Shown: in pieces, positions 7,163-17,425 of the stretch
Numbering within the stretch: position 1 is the stretch's first letter
Layout of the letters: every line of letters begins with the position of its first letter
Source: an uncultured Actinomycetes bacterium
GTDB taxonomy: Bacteria; Actinomycetota; Actinomycetes; Nanopelagicales; Nanopelagicaceae
DNA: 33,566 nt
Assembly (NCBI GenBank): GCA_937876245.1
Contig: CALEGP010000011.1
Span: forward strand, 1 to 33,566
Direction: 5' to 3'
Program-made: the position numbers and the translations under genes
Notes under the pieces: model-generated
The model's database searches: none
The model's input: the letters and a program-made list of their open reading frames with translations, nothing else
Told to the model about the DNA's origin: nothing

Positions 7163-10100
7163 TTATTCAATCACCATCCGACCCTGGGGTTGAATTGGGC
7201 AAAGTCCTTTTACCGGGCAGGTTCGGCAACGCTCGTTTACTGTGGCGACAAATTCATTAGCAGACATCGCTTCGGCTGCTGCAATAACTTCACCCCTTAT
7301 TTCCTGATGTTCTTTCGGTGATTGCGGTTTGGCGGCGGCCGATTTTGAGCCATCACCTAAAAACAGTAATTCGGCTCCTGCGCTCTGATCGCCTGGCGAT
7401 TGACCCGTGAAGGCTTCTTCGTAAATAGCTAGTTGGTAGCCCGAGAGTTGTTTATTATCCTCTGATTTCTTCTTAGAAGTATCTGAAGCTCCAGTTTTCA
7501 GGTCAACGATATAGACCCGTCCTTGTTCGTCAATTTCCACTCGATCAACACTGCCATTGAAGAGTGCGCGCCCGATAACTTTTTCAAATTCGGCTTCGAC
7601 GGCAAAGAGAGTACGATTTGATCTGTTATCCGAATGCCATTTATAGAATTTTTCCAATTTTTCTAGAGCTAGTGAAAATTGATAGTCTCGTACCCATCCT
7701 TTATTGCCATCAATCAATTCCCAATTATCTTCCAAGCGCTTTGAGAGGTCAGCGAAAGTTAAGTTGGGCTCATTCTTTAATGCTGCTGCAAGTGAGTGAA
7801 TGGCAACACCTAGCAATTGCGCCGTCGAATCCCCATCTCGTCCGCCACTTTTTTCAATAAACCATTTCAATGCGCACTCGGAGAAGGATTGTAAATTACT
7901 TGGTGAGACAGAAACTTGAGCACTCTGCGGCAAAATCGATTCGTTACTGCTCAACGCCAGAGCCCCCAACCAATTATCGGTATTTGCGCTTTGAATTTCG
8001 TTGCTAGCAAGAGTCTTCAATAACTTGGCTGCGAACTCTTTCTTTGTGACATCAGGACTTTCAAGTTCTCGCCGTAAAGTCGATACGAGAGCTTGTGGTG
8101 TTAAAGCTCTTGGCAATTGCGTACTCTCGGCATCGAGAGAGGAAATCCCATGCACATGCTCGAATATTTCTTCAAAATACGTTGATGGCTCTGAGTCATC
8201 TTCTTTCGAATATGCCGTGATAACTAAGGCCTTTTTAGCGCGAGAAATAGCCACATTTAGCAGTCTGCGTTCATCTTCTACCAAGGCATTTGCAGCACTG
8301 ATTTCAATTTCGCGACGAGCAAGTAGTTGTGAACGCTGTGACTCCACCAATCTTTCACTTCCTAAAAGCGATCCTCGTTGTCGCAAATTTGGCCAAACTC
8401 CTTCTTGTAGCCCAGTTACAGCAACAAGATCCCACTCTAACCCTTTCGCGCTATGAACTGTCATAACATTGACTACCTCTCCGCGTTGCCCATGCGCAGC
8501 GATTGCATCGCTTTGAATGGATTCGCTCAGCAGTTGATCTAAAAATAATTGTGGATCAGAACCGGGCATCCGTTCGGCAAATCTTCGAGCAGACTCAAAA
8601 AGAGTTATAACTGAATCCAAATCTCGATCTGCGGCGGCTCCTCGTACACCACCCTTCAGCGCCTGGCTACGCCAATAGGTAGCAAGCGCCTCTCCATCAT
8701 AATTTTTCGCGTTATTCCATATCGCCCAAATCAAATCAGCAATATCAACTTTCTCGTTCTTCCTCGAGTTGCCTTGAACAACCTTGCGAGCCTGCGAAAT
8801 TACATCAGCAACACGTTTTAGCGAAAGCAATTGCTCCCAAGGAAGTGGAGAATCGCTCTGGTCCAAAATTTCCAGAATCATTTCTGTTGAAGTTTTCGCC
8901 GACTCTCCTGGCTCGCGTACTTTTCCGAGATCAATTCGCATCTGCCTTAATGAAAGAGCATCTGCTCCGCCAAATTCTGAGAGCAATATTTCTTCAACTA
9001 AATCCCAATTCTTCGAAGTTAATTCGATTTTCCCCAGAGCAATTTGGGCAATAGTCAAAATCGGTCTTATTGCAGGATTCTCACCCAAGGGCAGAGCGTC
9101 AGAGGCAATTTGAATCGGAATATTGTTCAAGGCAAATGCTCTTGAGATAGCAGAAATACCGGCTCCTGGTGATCTAAGGATTACTGCCATCTCCGACCAA
9201 GCAATCCCATCCCTTAGATGAGCTGATCTAAATTCATAGGCTATGTAATTTGCACACTCGGACTGACTGGTGAATTTAGCTGCTTTTACTGCAGAATCTC
9301 TCTCATTTGCGGGTTTTGTAGAAGGGGTCGGATTTCTAAATTTTGCAGAGATCGCATTAGTCAATTCTGTGATCTGGGTTGGTGTCCTAATTGCTTGAGT
9401 TAGCGTCTGTTCCACATAATTATTTGCCGCAGAATACTGGGCGATACCTTCTGGATCGGCGCCCCGGAATTGGCCAATAGCTGATTGTGGATCGGCAAAT
9501 AAAATAACTTGCTCACTTGCTAGCAGATTTAATAGCGCCCGTTGCGAGCCATCGGTCTCCTGAAATTCATCAATAATAATTATCTTGAATCTATTCTGAA
9601 AAGACTTGCGAGTAGCCGTTTTGGATTCTAAATCGAAAATTGCTTGGGAGATAATCGAACTCGAATCAATGCGCCTTGCTGTTCCCGAGATAAAGCCATA
9701 ACGAATCGCCAAGACTTGATCATAAATCTGCCAAAATTTGGCCGCTGGCTCCCACCATGGTTCATTGAGCAATTTCCCTTTTTCAATCAATTTCTTATAA
9801 GTAAAATTGCGCTCACTTGCTCGGAGAATTAGATCACGAAGTTCTCTGGCAAATCCATTGGTTGAAAGAGCCGGTTCTAATATTTTTGGCCACTTTACTT
9901 GAGGTGAATATTCTGGGTTAGCGAGGAGTTCACGAATAAACGAATCCTGCTCTGCTCCAGAAATGAGAACATATTTTGGATCGTCCGGCGAAATTTGTGT
10001 ATTAATTATAGAGAAAGCTAGCGAATGAAAAGTACGGACGATTGGCTCAAAGGCGTTGGCAGCAGATTCAATTACGATCCGATCGCGTAATTCAGATGCC

Positions 10101-10342
10101 CGCTCTCGACCAAAAGTCAGCACCAAAATAGAATTTGGATCAACTCCTGCTTTTATCTGTGAGACAACCGTTTCAACCAGTGTCGAAGTTTTTCCAGTTC
10201 CTGGGCCACCATAAACGATCAGCCGAGCCGCTTTAGAGCCAATGATCTCTCTCTGCTCTTGAGTAGCAAGAAAATTTGAGGCTGCGATAACAGGGCGAAT
10301 TAACTCAATTCGCCTACTGCTTCGCGCTACATTTTCGGCCAC
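7163..10342 (-). CDS. adnA: AdnA-like helicase-nuclease subunit with Fe-S-type cysteine set
   Basis: AdnA is the partner of AdnB in double-strand-break end resection. In 1059 residues: Walker A GGPGTGKT at 45-52, motif Ia TFGRERASELRDR near 76-88, motif II DEFQE at 258-262, motif III FADPQSAIGQFRGAD at 282-296, TVHSAKGLEWD in motif V and RRLLNVAISRAKK in motif VI. The nuclease domain has H849, D933 and IVDLK (D947, K949). Four cysteines, C823, C1039, C1042 and C1048, have the spacing of the AddB/AdnA iron-sulphur nuclease. The helicase motifs depart more from consensus than those of AdnB (DEFQE for DEYQD, FAD for GD). The start is GTG; TTAAAT lies 6 nt upstream, a poor fit to TAnnnT. It follows typA after 53 nt. 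Confidence 0.92.
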   Translation of the reverse strand: MAENVARSSRRIELIRPVIAASNFLATQEQREIIGSKAARLIVYGGPGTGKTSTLVETVVSQIKAGVDPNSILVLTFGRERASELRDRIVIESAANAFEPIVRTFHSLAFSIINTQISPDDPKYVLISGAEQDSFIRELLANPEYSPQVKWPKILEPALSTNGFARELRDLILRASERNFTYKKLIEKGKLLNEPWWEPAAKFWQIYDQVLAIRYGFISGTARRIDSSSIISQAIFDLESKTATRKSFQNRFKIIIIDEFQETDGSQRALLNLLASEQVILFADPQSAIGQFRGADPEGIAQYSAANNYVEQTLTQAIRTPTQITELTNAISAKFRNPTPSTKPANERDSAVKAAKFTSQSECANYIAYEFRSAHLRDGIAWSEMAVILRSPGAGISAISRAFALNNIPIQIASDALPLGENPAIRPILTIAQIALGKIELTSKNWDLVEEILLSEFGGADALSLRQMRIDLGKVREPGESAKTSTEMILEILDQSDSPLPWEQLLSLKRVADVISQARKVVQGNSRKNEKVDIADLIWAIWNNAKNYDGEALATYWRSQALKGGVRGAAADRDLDSVITLFESARRFAERMPGSDPQLFLDQLLSESIQSDAIAAHGQRGEVVNVMTVHSAKGLEWDLVAVTGLQEGVWPNLRQRGSLLGSERLVESQRSQLLARREIEISAANALVEDERRLLNVAISRAKKALVITAYSKEDDSEPSTYFEEIFEHVHGISSLDAESTQLPRALTPQALVSTLRRELESPDVTKKEFAAKLLKTLASNEIQSANTDNWLGALALSSNESILPQSAQVSVSPSNLQSFSECALKWFIEKSGGRDGDSTAQLLGVAIHSLAAALKNEPNLTFADLSKRLEDNWELIDGNKGWVRDYQFSLALEKLEKFYKWHSDNRSNRTLFAVEAEFEKVIGRALFNGSVDRVEIDEQGRVYIVDLKTGASDTSKKKSEDNKQLSGYQLAIYEEAFTGQSPGDQSAGAELLFLGDGSKSAAAKPQSPKEHQEIRGEVIAAAEAMSANEFVATVNERCRTCPVKGLCPIQPQGRMVIE

Positions 10343-10395
10343 GGGGCTATTTAACCTAAGGCCGCCGACAATTTAGGTGAATTAGCGCCCTTTAA

Positions 10396-12312
10396 CTAAG
10401 ACTGATCTGAGCTGGCGTTAACCTTCTTCGCCCGTCCAACGTTACGTGAGCGTTCATTCTGGTCAAGAATTGTCTTGCGGACACGGACGTGTTTTGGAGT
10501 TACCTCAACGCATTCATCTTCGCGACAGAACTCAAGCGCTTGCTCGAGGTTCAATAACCTTGGCGGAATAATTCGGTTTGCATCATCAGCACCTGATGAA
10601 CGCATATTTGTTAGCTTCTTTTCACGAACAATATTTACATCCATATCTTCGGTTCGTGAATTCTCACCAATAATCATTCCTTCATAAACTTCGGTGCCAA
10701 CTTCAAGGAAGATAACTCCGCGCTCTTGCACGCCATCAACTGCATAAGCAGTAACAGTTCCCCGACGATCGGCAACAAGTGATCCGCTAAGACGGGTGCG
10801 AATTTCGCCATTCCAGTTCTCATAACCATCAAATACGTGATGGAGTAAACCAGTTCCACGAGTTTCAGTTAAGAATTCGGTACGGAATCCAATCAGGCCA
10901 CGTGATGGGACTTTGTAATCCATTCGGATCCAACCGGTGCCATGGTTAACCATTTGTTCCATTCGGCCCTTACGAAGCGCCATAAGTTGGGTAACAACTC
11001 CAAGATAATCATCTGGGATATCAATGCTCAAACGTTCCATCGGTTCTTGCAGCTTGCCATCAACAGTTTTTACAACCACTTGTGGCTTACCAACTGTTAA
11101 CTCGAAACCTTCACGACGCATGATTTCAACGAGCACTGCAAGTTGTAGCTCCCCGCGGCCTTGAACTTCCCAAGTATCTGGACGTTCAGTATTTAGAACG
11201 CGAAGTGAGACATTACCGACTAGCTCAGCATCAAGACGGTTCTTTACTTGGCGCGCAGTAAGTAGTTTCCCTTCTTGTCCGGCGATCGGTGAAGTATTGA
11301 TACCAATTGTCATGGAAATTGATGGTTCATCAACGATGATTAGTGGAAGGGCATGTGGTTTTTCAAGATCGGCAAGAGTTTCACCTAAGGTAATGGTTTC
11401 AATTCCGGCAATAGCCACAATGTCTCCAGGACCAGCTTCTTGCGCAGGAACTCGCTCTAAACCATTAGTGATAAGCAGCTCAGCAATCTTTACGCGTTCG
11501 CTAGTTCCATCGGTCTTCATCCACATTACGCTCTCGCCTTTTTTGATAACGCCTTCGCGAATTCGGCAAAGTGCAAGACGTCCAAGATAAGGAGATGAAT
11601 CCAGGTTTGTAACGTGTGCCTGAAGTGGCGCACCTTCGTGATAAACCGGAGCCGGAATCGTATTGAAAATTACTTCGAATAACGCATCCAGGTTTTCGCG
11701 ATCTGGCATTACGCCATTTTCTGGACGGTTCATTGATGCGCGACCAGCTTTCGCTGACGCGTAAACAACCGGGAATTCAATTTGATCATCATTCGCATCG
11801 AGATCCATGAATAAGCCGTAGGCCTCGTCAACAACTTCTGGAATACGTGAATCGGGACGGTCGACCTTATTAATTACCAAAATTACTGGAAGATTTTTTT
11901 CTAGCGCTTTACGGAGCACGAAACGTGTTTGTGGAAGTGGTCCTTCAGATGCATCGACGAGAAGAATTACACCGTCAACCATTTCTAGTCCACGCTCTAC
12001 TTCACCACCGAAATCTGCGTGGCCTGGGGTGTCAATAATGTTTACAGTCTGGGCACCGCGGCGAATTGAAGTGTTCTTCGCGAGAATTGTGATTCCCTTT
12101 TCGCGTTCTAGATCCATCGAGTCCATGACTCGGTCGCGGTTCTCGCCCTCTTTCTGGTGCTCAGAGAATGCACCTGATTGAGTCAACATCGCATCGACCA
12201 ATGTGGTCTTGCCATGGTCTACGTGAGCAATGATCGCTACATTACGAAGTTCATCTCGCGCCTTGAGTTCGCCAGTTATAAATGGGCTCTTCTCGTATCT
12301 TATTTTTGTCAT
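10396..12312 (-). CDS. typA: Translational GTPase TypA/BipA
   Basis: TypA/BipA is a ribosome-binding GTPase related to EF-G and LepA that acts in 50S assembly and stress adaptation. In 638 residues: G1 AHVDHGKT at 29-36, switch region REKGIT near 70-75, G3 DTPGHAD at 94-100 and G4 NKVD at 148-151. The EF-G-like middle domains and the BipA C-terminal domain follow, so the protein is full length. About 22 residues precede the usual [15 protein letters not shown] start, and the tail after residue 610 is Lys/Arg-rich. The ATG overlaps the ychF stop by one base (TAATG), so the two GTPases are translationally coupled. adnA follows 53 nt downstream. Confidence 0.97.
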   Translation of the reverse strand: MTKIRYEKSPFITGELKARDELRNVAIIAHVDHGKTTLVDAMLTQSGAFSEHQKEGENRDRVMDSMDLEREKGITILAKNTSIRRGAQTVNIIDTPGHADFGGEVERGLEMVDGVILLVDASEGPLPQTRFVLRKALEKNLPVILVINKVDRPDSRIPEVVDEAYGLFMDLDANDDQIEFPVVYASAKAGRASMNRPENGVMPDRENLDALFEVIFNTIPAPVYHEGAPLQAHVTNLDSSPYLGRLALCRIREGVIKKGESVMWMKTDGTSERVKIAELLITNGLERVPAQEAGPGDIVAIAGIETITLGETLADLEKPHALPLIIVDEPSISMTIGINTSPIAGQEGKLLTARQVKNRLDAELVGNVSLRVLNTERPDTWEVQGRGELQLAVLVEIMRREGFELTVGKPQVVVKTVDGKLQEPMERLSIDIPDDYLGVVTQLMALRKGRMEQMVNHGTGWIRMDYKVPSRGLIGFRTEFLTETRGTGLLHHVFDGYENWNGEIRTRLSGSLVADRRGTVTAYAVDGVQERGVIFLEVGTEVYEGMIIGENSRTEDMDVNIVREKKLTNMRSSGADDANRIIPPRLLNLEQALEFCREDECVEVTPKHVRVRKTILDQNERSRNVGRAKKVNASSDQS

Positions 12313-13397
12313 TAGTTATTAAACCTAAATTCCACTACATCGCCATCGGACATTACATATTCTTTACCTTCCATTCGGACCTTGCCGCCGGCTTTGGCTT
12401 GCGCCATCGACCCCGCTTCAACTAAATCGTTATATGCAACGATTTCGGCCTTAATGAAACCTTTTTGGAAATCGGTATGAATTACCCCTGCTGCGACAGG
12501 CGCAGTATCTCCCTTATGAATAGTCCAAGCGCGTGTTTCTTTTGGACCCGCAGTTAAATAAGTTTGCAAACCTAAAGTATTAAATCCAACCCGAGCCAAT
12601 GTGGCAAGACCTGGCTCTTCCAAGCCAATTGCAGATAGCAACTCCATCGCATCAGCATCATCTAGCTCGGCGAGTTCTGCCTCGGTTTTGGCATCCAAGA
12701 AAATGGCTTCGGATGGTGCCACGAGTTCGGATAACTTGTTGCGAAGTTCGTTATCAGCAAGTTCGGCTGCATCCACATTAAAAACATATAAGAAAGGTTT
12801 AGCAGTCATTAATTGTAAATCTGCTATTGCAGTTAAATCTACTTTGGAGCCAGAAAGTAGTTTTCCAGAATTCAAAACCTCTTGCGCTTCTTTAACTGCA
12901 GCAAGAATTGGCGCAACTTCTTTTTTGATACGAACTTCTTTTTCTAGGCGAGGCAAGGCTTTTTCAATTGTCTGCAAATCTGCAAGTCCAAGTTCGGTAT
13001 TTATAACTTCGATATCAGAAGCTGGGTCCACAAAAGATGCGGCTCTTTCGCCTTCGCGCATGACATTTTCATCTGCGAAAACTCGAATTACCTGACAGAT
13101 CGCATCGGTTTCTCGGATGTTTGCTAGAAATTTATTTCCCAATCCAGCGCCTTCAGAAGCGCCTTTAACTATCCCTGCAATATCTACAAATGAAACAACT
13201 GCAGGCAGAATTTTTTCAGATCCGAAGATTTCAGCGAGTTTTGGCAATCTGGCATCTGGCACGCCAACCATTCCGACATTTGGTTCGATGGTTGCGAAGG
13301 GGTAGTTTGCTGCTAGAACGTTGTTTTTGGTCAGAGCGTTAAAAAGGGTCGATTTGCCTACATTTGGCAGTCCAACAATTCCAATAGAGAGGCTCAC
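12312..13397 (-). CDS. ychF: Redox-regulated ATPase/GTPase YchF (OLA1 family)
   Basis: YchF is an Obg-related P-loop NTPase that binds ribosomes and, in E. coli, prefers ATP and responds to oxidative stress. In 361 residues: P-loop GLPNVGKS at 9-16, [12 protein letters not shown] near 31-42, the G3 region [16 protein letters not shown] near 70-85, a coiled-coil insertion around 130-170 and a C-terminal TGS domain ending DGDVVEFRF. The usual G4 NKxD is replaced by NVDAAE, typical of the ATP-preferring YchF group. The start is GTG (cac at 13395-13397). It is the first gene of the ychF-typA-adnA-adnB run and diverges from rmuC. Confidence 0.96.
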   Translation of the reverse strand: MSLSIGIVGLPNVGKSTLFNALTKNNVLAANYPFATIEPNVGMVGVPDARLPKLAEIFGSEKILPAVVSFVDIAGIVKGASEGAGLGNKFLANIRETDAICQVIRVFADENVMREGERAASFVDPASDIEVINTELGLADLQTIEKALPRLEKEVRIKKEVAPILAAVKEAQEVLNSGKLLSGSKVDLTAIADLQLMTAKPFLYVFNVDAAELADNELRNKLSELVAPSEAIFLDAKTEAELAELDDADAMELLSAIGLEEPGLATLARVGFNTLGLQTYLTAGPKETRAWTIHKGDTAPVAAGVIHTDFQKGFIKAEIVAYNDLVEAGSMAQAKAGGKVRMEGKEYVMSDGDVVEFRFNN

Positions 13398-13406
13398 AAG
13401 GAGTAG

Positions 13407-13412
13407 AGCCTA
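13407..13412 (-). promoter_or_regulatory. Probable -10 box for ychF-typA
   Basis: TAGGCT on the minus strand fits TAnnnT and lies 9 nt before the ychF GTG. The leader would be at most 2-3 nt. The spacer is longer than the 6 nt seen at most other starts here. Confidence 0.45.
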
Positions 13413-13448
13413 CGGGTCTTTGTCAGTACTTCCTGCCACGATAAGGCC

Positions 13449-14600
13449 ATGGACGTAATTTTGGGCGTAATAATCGGATTAATTGTCGGAGCTCTTATTG
13501 GATATTTGGCGAAAAACGGAAAATCGCAGGAAAATTCTGATGATAATCCGCTAATTCGAGATCTAAAGGATCAACTGGAGCGCGAAAAAAGTTCGACCGC
13601 AGCGGCTACCAAGCTAACCGATGAACTCGAAACTATGAAAAAAACCGTTGAGAAGTTAACTGAGGCCGCCGGCGCAGCCGATCTTCGTCGAGTGCGCGCA
13701 GAAACAGAAATAACTGAGCAAGTTAAATCAATGGCTGCACATAATGAAAGTTTAGTAAAACAAACCCGGGCGATCGCTGGCGCTTTAGCAAGTTCGCAAA
13801 CGCGAGGAAAATTTGGTGAAGCTCATCTAGAGAAATTATTAGAGAGCGCCGGGCTAATTGAAAATGAACACTTCACAAGACAATCGGCTTCGGAGAAAAT
13901 TGGCGACTCAGGGGCTATCCCAGATGTAACAATAAGCATGCCAGGCGGCAGTGTTATTTATATTGATTCGAAATTTCCATTTCAAAGATTCTACGAAGCC
14001 TTCGAGACCGAAGATGACGACTTACGGAAGTCATTATTACTCGAACACTCTAAAGATCTCTTGGCACATATCCAAGCCTTAGCAAAAAGAAATTACTCCG
14101 ATCGTGGACCTTCTCCAGATTTCGTAATTCTTTATGCACCCATTGATGCTATTTTTATCGAGGCTGTTAAATCGATCCCAGATTTCCTTGAAACTTCCTT
14201 CCGCCTTGGCGTCACCATTGCCACTCCGACTTCAATGATGGCACTGTTGCGAACTGTTGGTTATCTATTTAGTCGCAATAGAGTTGCGGCAAATGCCGAA
14301 GAAATTCAATCTCTTGCTGTTAAATTCCTGCGCGATATTTCTTCCTTGCATGACAAAATTGTCACGATCGGAGACCGCCTGAAAAGTACGCTCAAGGCAT
14401 ATAACGAAATGATTCCCACCGCTGAAACCACCGTTCTCAGCGCCGCAAAAAAGATGAAAGCGCTGGATGTTTCGGGTAAGCCACTAAAGGCATTTCCAGA
14501 AATATCCGAGAATTTGCGTAATCTTGAGAGTAAATTAGCCTTGGATGCTCCGGAAGATTTTATTGAAGTAGAAGAGATTTCAGAAGATGAAGAGAAATGA
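13449..14600 (+). CDS. rmuC: DNA recombination protein RmuC family
   Basis: RmuC-family proteins carry a PD-(D/E)XK-like nuclease fold; E. coli rmuC limits inversions at short inverted repeats and has been linked to phage restriction. In 383 residues: an N-terminal membrane anchor (residues 3-21), a charged coiled coil at about 35-110, then the RmuC core with GKFGEAHLEKLL, a nuclease-like strand IPDVTISMPGG then YIDSKFPF, and ALAKRNYSD. The C terminus is acidic. It is membrane-tethered with the catalytic region facing the cytoplasm. The stop overlaps the next ATG (ATGA). A CACGAT 6 nt before the ATG is a weak version of the -10 box seen elsewhere. Confidence 0.92.
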   Translation: MDVILGVIIGLIVGALIGYLAKNGKSQENSDDNPLIRDLKDQLEREKSSTAAATKLTDELETMKKTVEKLTEAAGAADLRRVRAETEITEQVKSMAAHNESLVKQTRAIAGALASSQTRGKFGEAHLEKLLESAGLIENEHFTRQSASEKIGDSGAIPDVTISMPGGSVIYIDSKFPFQRFYEAFETEDDDLRKSLLLEHSKDLLAHIQALAKRNYSDRGPSPDFVILYAPIDAIFIEAVKSIPDFLETSFRLGVTIATPTSMMALLRTVGYLFSRNRVAANAEEIQSLAVKFLRDISSLHDKIVTIGDRLKSTLKAYNEMIPTAETTVLSAAKKMKALDVSGKPLKAFPEISENLRNLESKLALDAPEDFIEVEEISEDEEK

Positions 14601-15007
14601 GTCAAACTTTGGATGCCCTTAGGTCAAAGGCTGTTAAAGGAGCAGGGCTTAAAGTGCCCGGAATAATAGTTCTGCAATTTCTGCTTATTTTTATCTGTGA
14701 GGCGCTGGAATATCGCTTTACTAAAGTTGGCCTACTTTCTGGGTTAGCAATCATAGTTTCTTTCTTAGGTGGCCTATACCTTGGGCGACCAGGAACATCA
14801 TTTACTAATGCGGTAAATCCCCCAATCGCCTTCTTGGTTTCTACTCTAATTCTGATGTCAACCATTGGTGGAACCGGTATTGCATTCACAAAAATTGGCC
14901 TGGATTTAGTAACAATTTTGTCATCGGTTGCACCTTGGTTAATCACTGGTGCGATAATATCTTGGGCTTCTCACTTTGCACTTATGCGAAAGTACTCGCG
15001 AAAATAA
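14597..15007 (+). CDS. DUF6542-like four-helix membrane protein
   Basis: This 136-residue integral membrane protein has about four hydrophobic segments (roughly 22-38, 44-60, 76-92 and 106-125) and a basic tail RKYSRK. The first helix is preceded by a short cytoplasmic stretch. It resembles the small DUF6542-type proteins found beside ychF and ispH in actinobacteria (Rv1111c position in M. tuberculosis). Function is unknown. It is coupled to rmuC by a 4-nt ATGA overlap, and its stop is only 3 nt from the convergent ispH stop. Confidence 0.7.
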   Translation: MSQTLDALRSKAVKGAGLKVPGIIVLQFLLIFICEALEYRFTKVGLLSGLAIIVSFLGGLYLGRPGTSFTNAVNPPIAFLVSTLILMSTIGGTGIAFTKIGLDLVTILSSVAPWLITGAIISWASHFALMRKYSRK

Positions 15008-15010
15008 ATT

Positions 15011-15964
15011 TTATTTATTAGCTGCTTTCAAATCCTTGCGCAACTCTGTGGGCATAGAAAATAGTAAGTGTTCTTCCATGGCCGTAACAGTTTCCACATT
15101 GCTAAATCCACGATCGGACAAATTCTTAAGCAAATCTTGAACTAATATTTCAGGAACTGACGCTCCGCTGGAAACTCCAATTGTTTCCACCCCAACAAAC
15201 CACTCATCTTTTGCCTCGGCCGCAAAATCGATGAGATAGGCGGCTTTCGCGCCATATTCAAGGGAGACTTCAACCAGCCTTACTGAATTTGACGAATTGA
15301 CTGAACCAACTATTAAGACTAAATCAGCTTGCGGCGCGATTTGTTTAATTGCAACTTGTCGATTTTGAGTCGCGTAACAAATATCATCACTTGGCGGGTC
15401 TATCAAATTTGGAAATCTCTTTCTAAGCGCAGCTACGGTCGTAAGAGTTTCGTCAACGCTCAAAGTCGTTTGCGAGAGCCAAGCAACCTTATTTTCATCT
15501 GCAACTTTGATTTCACTTATGCCCTCAGTTCCGTCGACCAAAATTACATTCTCAGGAGCCTCGCCTGCTGTTCCCTCTACCTCTTCGTGTCCTTCATGAC
15601 CAATCAATAAAATTGTTAAGTCTTGCGCAGCAAACCTTTTCACCTCGTAGTGAACCTTGGTAACGAGTGGGCAAGTTGCGTCAATTGTTTTCAAATTATG
15701 AGATGCCGCGCTTTGATGAACTGCCGGAGAGACGCCGTGTGCTGAGAAAATAACGGTTTCCCCTTCTGGAACTTCGTCATTTTCTGAAACAAATATCGCA
15801 CCTCGGGCTTCTAGAGTGGAGACCACGTGCTTGTTATGCACAATTTCCTTGCGCACATAAATAGGTGCACCATATAGATCGAGCGCTTTTTCGACGGCAA
15901 CAACTGCTCGATCAACTCCCGCACAGTATCCGCGCGGAGCAGCCAATAGGACTCGTTTGCTCAT
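15011..15964 (-). CDS. ispH: 4-hydroxy-3-methylbut-2-enyl diphosphate reductase IspH
   Basis: IspH makes the last step of the MEP pathway, reducing HMBPP to IPP and DMAPP with a [4Fe-4S] cluster. In 317 residues the three cluster cysteines are present: C14 in PRGYCAGV, C98 in DATCPLV and C196 in [10 protein letters not shown]. Substrate-binding H43, H76 (FSAHGVSP), H126 and E128 ([10 protein letters not shown]) are also there, as is the SSNS-type motif near 225. Length is normal. It diverges from xseA with a TAGACT box 6 nt from its ATG. The nearby cis-prenyltransferase would use the isoprenoid precursors it makes. Confidence 0.97.
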   Translation of the reverse strand: MSKRVLLAAPRGYCAGVDRAVVAVEKALDLYGAPIYVRKEIVHNKHVVSTLEARGAIFVSENDEVPEGETVIFSAHGVSPAVHQSAASHNLKTIDATCPLVTKVHYEVKRFAAQDLTILLIGHEGHEEVEGTAGEAPENVILVDGTEGISEIKVADENKVAWLSQTTLSVDETLTTVAALRKRFPNLIDPPSDDICYATQNRQVAIKQIAPQADLVLIVGSVNSSNSVRLVEVSLEYGAKAAYLIDFAAEAKDEWFVGVETIGVSSGASVPEILVQDLLKNLSDRGFSNVETVTAMEEHLLFSMPTELRKDLKAANK

Positions 15965-15970
15965 TGGGGA

Positions 15971-15976
15971 AGTCTA
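15971..15976 (-). promoter_or_regulatory. Leaderless-type -10 box for ispH
   Basis: TAGACT on the minus strand, then 6 nt (TCCCCA), then ATG at 15964. It is part of a compact divergent promoter with the xseA box only 14 bp away. Confidence 0.7.
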
Positions 15977-15990
15977 TTCGCCCAGCAGAT

Positions 15991-15996
15991 TAGTAT
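15991..15996 (+). promoter_or_regulatory. Leaderless-type -10 box for xseA-xseB-fumarase
   Basis: TAGTAT, then 6 nt (CGACTC), then GTG at 16003. No Shine-Dalgarno precedes the GTG, so the -10 box itself supports this start codon and a leaderless transcript. Confidence 0.7.
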
Positions 15997-16002
15997 CGAC
16001 TC

Positions 16003-17202
16003 GTGGCAGATAACCAATCCGAGACACCATTTAGCGTTCGCGCCATTTCCGAGCGAATCGGGGCCATTGTTGATGGGCTCAGTGAAGTATGGATCGAAGG
16101 CGAGCTCTCTGAGATCAATATTCGCCCAGGCTCGCCCACCATATTTATGCGTCTACGTGACACCAGCGCCGACATGAGTATCTCTGTACGTTGCTTTAAA
16201 AATGTTTTCGATTCTGTGGCTCCGTTAGAACAAAATGCCCGTGTTGTGATTCGCTCTAAACCAACTTGGTGGACCAAGAATGGTTCGCTCTCCTTTAATA
16301 TTTCCGAAATTCGCCAAGTTGGCGTTGGTGAATTATTGGTCAGGCTCGAAGCGCTAAAGAGTTTGCTCTCCTCCGAAGGGCTCTTTGATTTAGACCGGAA
16401 AAAACCACTTCCTTTTCTCCCCGGAGTTGTCGGACTGATATGCGGTCGAAATAGTGATGCCGGTAAAGATGTAATTGAAAATGCAAAACGTCGCTGGCCT
16501 TCAGTTATATTTGAAATTCGAGAGGTGGCGGTAGCAAGCGCTGCTGCAGTGACTGAAGTAAGTGCTGCCTTGGTCGACCTGGAGAACGATCCAAAAGTTG
16601 ATGTAATAATTATTACGCGCGGTGGCGGATCTTTTGAAGATTTGCTCCCTTTCTCTGATGAATCGTTGCTCCGTCTGGTGGCTTCTTGCCAAACGCCAAT
16701 AATTAGCGCCGTAGGGCACGAAAAAGATTCTCCTCTTCTAGATTTGGTAGCTGATTGGCGAGCATCAACTCCGACCGATGCTGGAAAGCAAGTTGTGCCT
16801 GACATGAGTGAGGAGCTTTCTAAAATATCTAATCTAGGCAATCGGGCAAATCGCTATGTCCAAGGACGGATTGAATTTGAGGCCTCGAGAATTCAAAGCC
16901 TTATGGATCGGCCCAGCATGCGAGAACCATTAACAATGATTACCAGCCGTCGTGAAATTATTGAGGAGTTGGCTGCCAGATCGCGAAGGTCGATGAATGG
17001 CGCCCTCGCACTTGCAGTGGAAGAAATTAGTGGGCTGGCCATGCAACTCCGAACCCTCTCCCCACAAGCAACGCTAGATCGAGGATATTCTGTTGTACAA
17101 AAAGATGATGGCTCTGTTGTTCGCAAAGCTAGTGACTTAAAAAGCGGCGAAAGGCTGCGCCTGCGCTTGGCACAGGGCGAAGTTGGCGCTGTAACGGAGT
17201 AG
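16003..17202 (+). CDS. xseA: Exodeoxyribonuclease VII large subunit
   Basis: ExoVII degrades single-stranded DNA from both ends in repair and recombination; XseA carries catalysis and binds several XseB subunits. In 399 residues: an N-terminal OB fold (about 9-105, with VWIEGELSEI and IFMRLRDTSA), the catalytic core starting PFLPGVVGLICG at 137-148, the signature TRGGGSFEDL at 205-214, AVGHEKD at 236-242 and a helical C-terminal half with a final β-segment (LDRGYSVVQKDDG). The start is GTG. xseB begins 3 nt after its stop. Confidence 0.96.
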   Translation: MADNQSETPFSVRAISERIGAIVDGLSEVWIEGELSEINIRPGSPTIFMRLRDTSADMSISVRCFKNVFDSVAPLEQNARVVIRSKPTWWTKNGSLSFNISEIRQVGVGELLVRLEALKSLLSSEGLFDLDRKKPLPFLPGVVGLICGRNSDAGKDVIENAKRRWPSVIFEIREVAVASAAAVTEVSAALVDLENDPKVDVIIITRGGGSFEDLLPFSDESLLRLVASCQTPIISAVGHEKDSPLLDLVADWRASTPTDAGKQVVPDMSEELSKISNLGNRANRYVQGRIEFEASRIQSLMDRPSMREPLTMITSRREIIEELAARSRRSMNGALALAVEEISGLAMQLRTLSPQATLDRGYSVVQKDDGSVVRKASDLKSGERLRLRLAQGEVGAVTE

Positions 17203-17205
17203 ATT

Positions 17206-17424
17206 ATGAATATGGCAGCGACAAAAGACCCCACGAAATTAAGCTACGAGCAGGCACGTGACGCCCTGGCCGAAGTGGTCGCCACTCTTGAATCTGGGCA
17301 ATCTACTCTTGAGCAATCTTTAGCGCTCTGGGAGCAAGGCGAAGTCCTCGCAAAAGTTTGTCAGGATTGGTTAGATGGCGCAAAAGCAAAGCTAGCTGCA
17401 GCTAAACCAGAGGCAGATTCCTGA
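17206..17424 (+). CDS. xseB: Exodeoxyribonuclease VII small subunit
   Basis: This 72-residue all-helical protein binds XseA to form ExoVII. Family features are [20 protein letters not shown] and [19 protein letters not shown]-type heptads (here [19 protein letters not shown]). GGAG sits 6 nt before the ATG at 17206, which favours it over the ATG six bases later. The gene is 3 nt after xseA and 1 nt before the fumarase gene, so all three are one operon. Confidence 0.94.
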   Translation: MNMAATKDPTKLSYEQARDALAEVVATLESGQSTLEQSLALWEQGEVLAKVCQDWLDGAKAKLAAAKPEADS

Positions 17425-17425
17425 A

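Noticed and set aside
8001-8456. 151-codon plus-strand frame inside adnA
   Set aside because: Antisense to conserved helicase motifs, Ser/Arg/Cys-rich and without start signals.
15990-16841. 283-codon open frame antisense to xseA
   Set aside because: Ser/Thr/Arg-rich composition typical of a shadow frame; xseA on the other strand has clear family motifs throughout, and no start signal serves the antisense frame.
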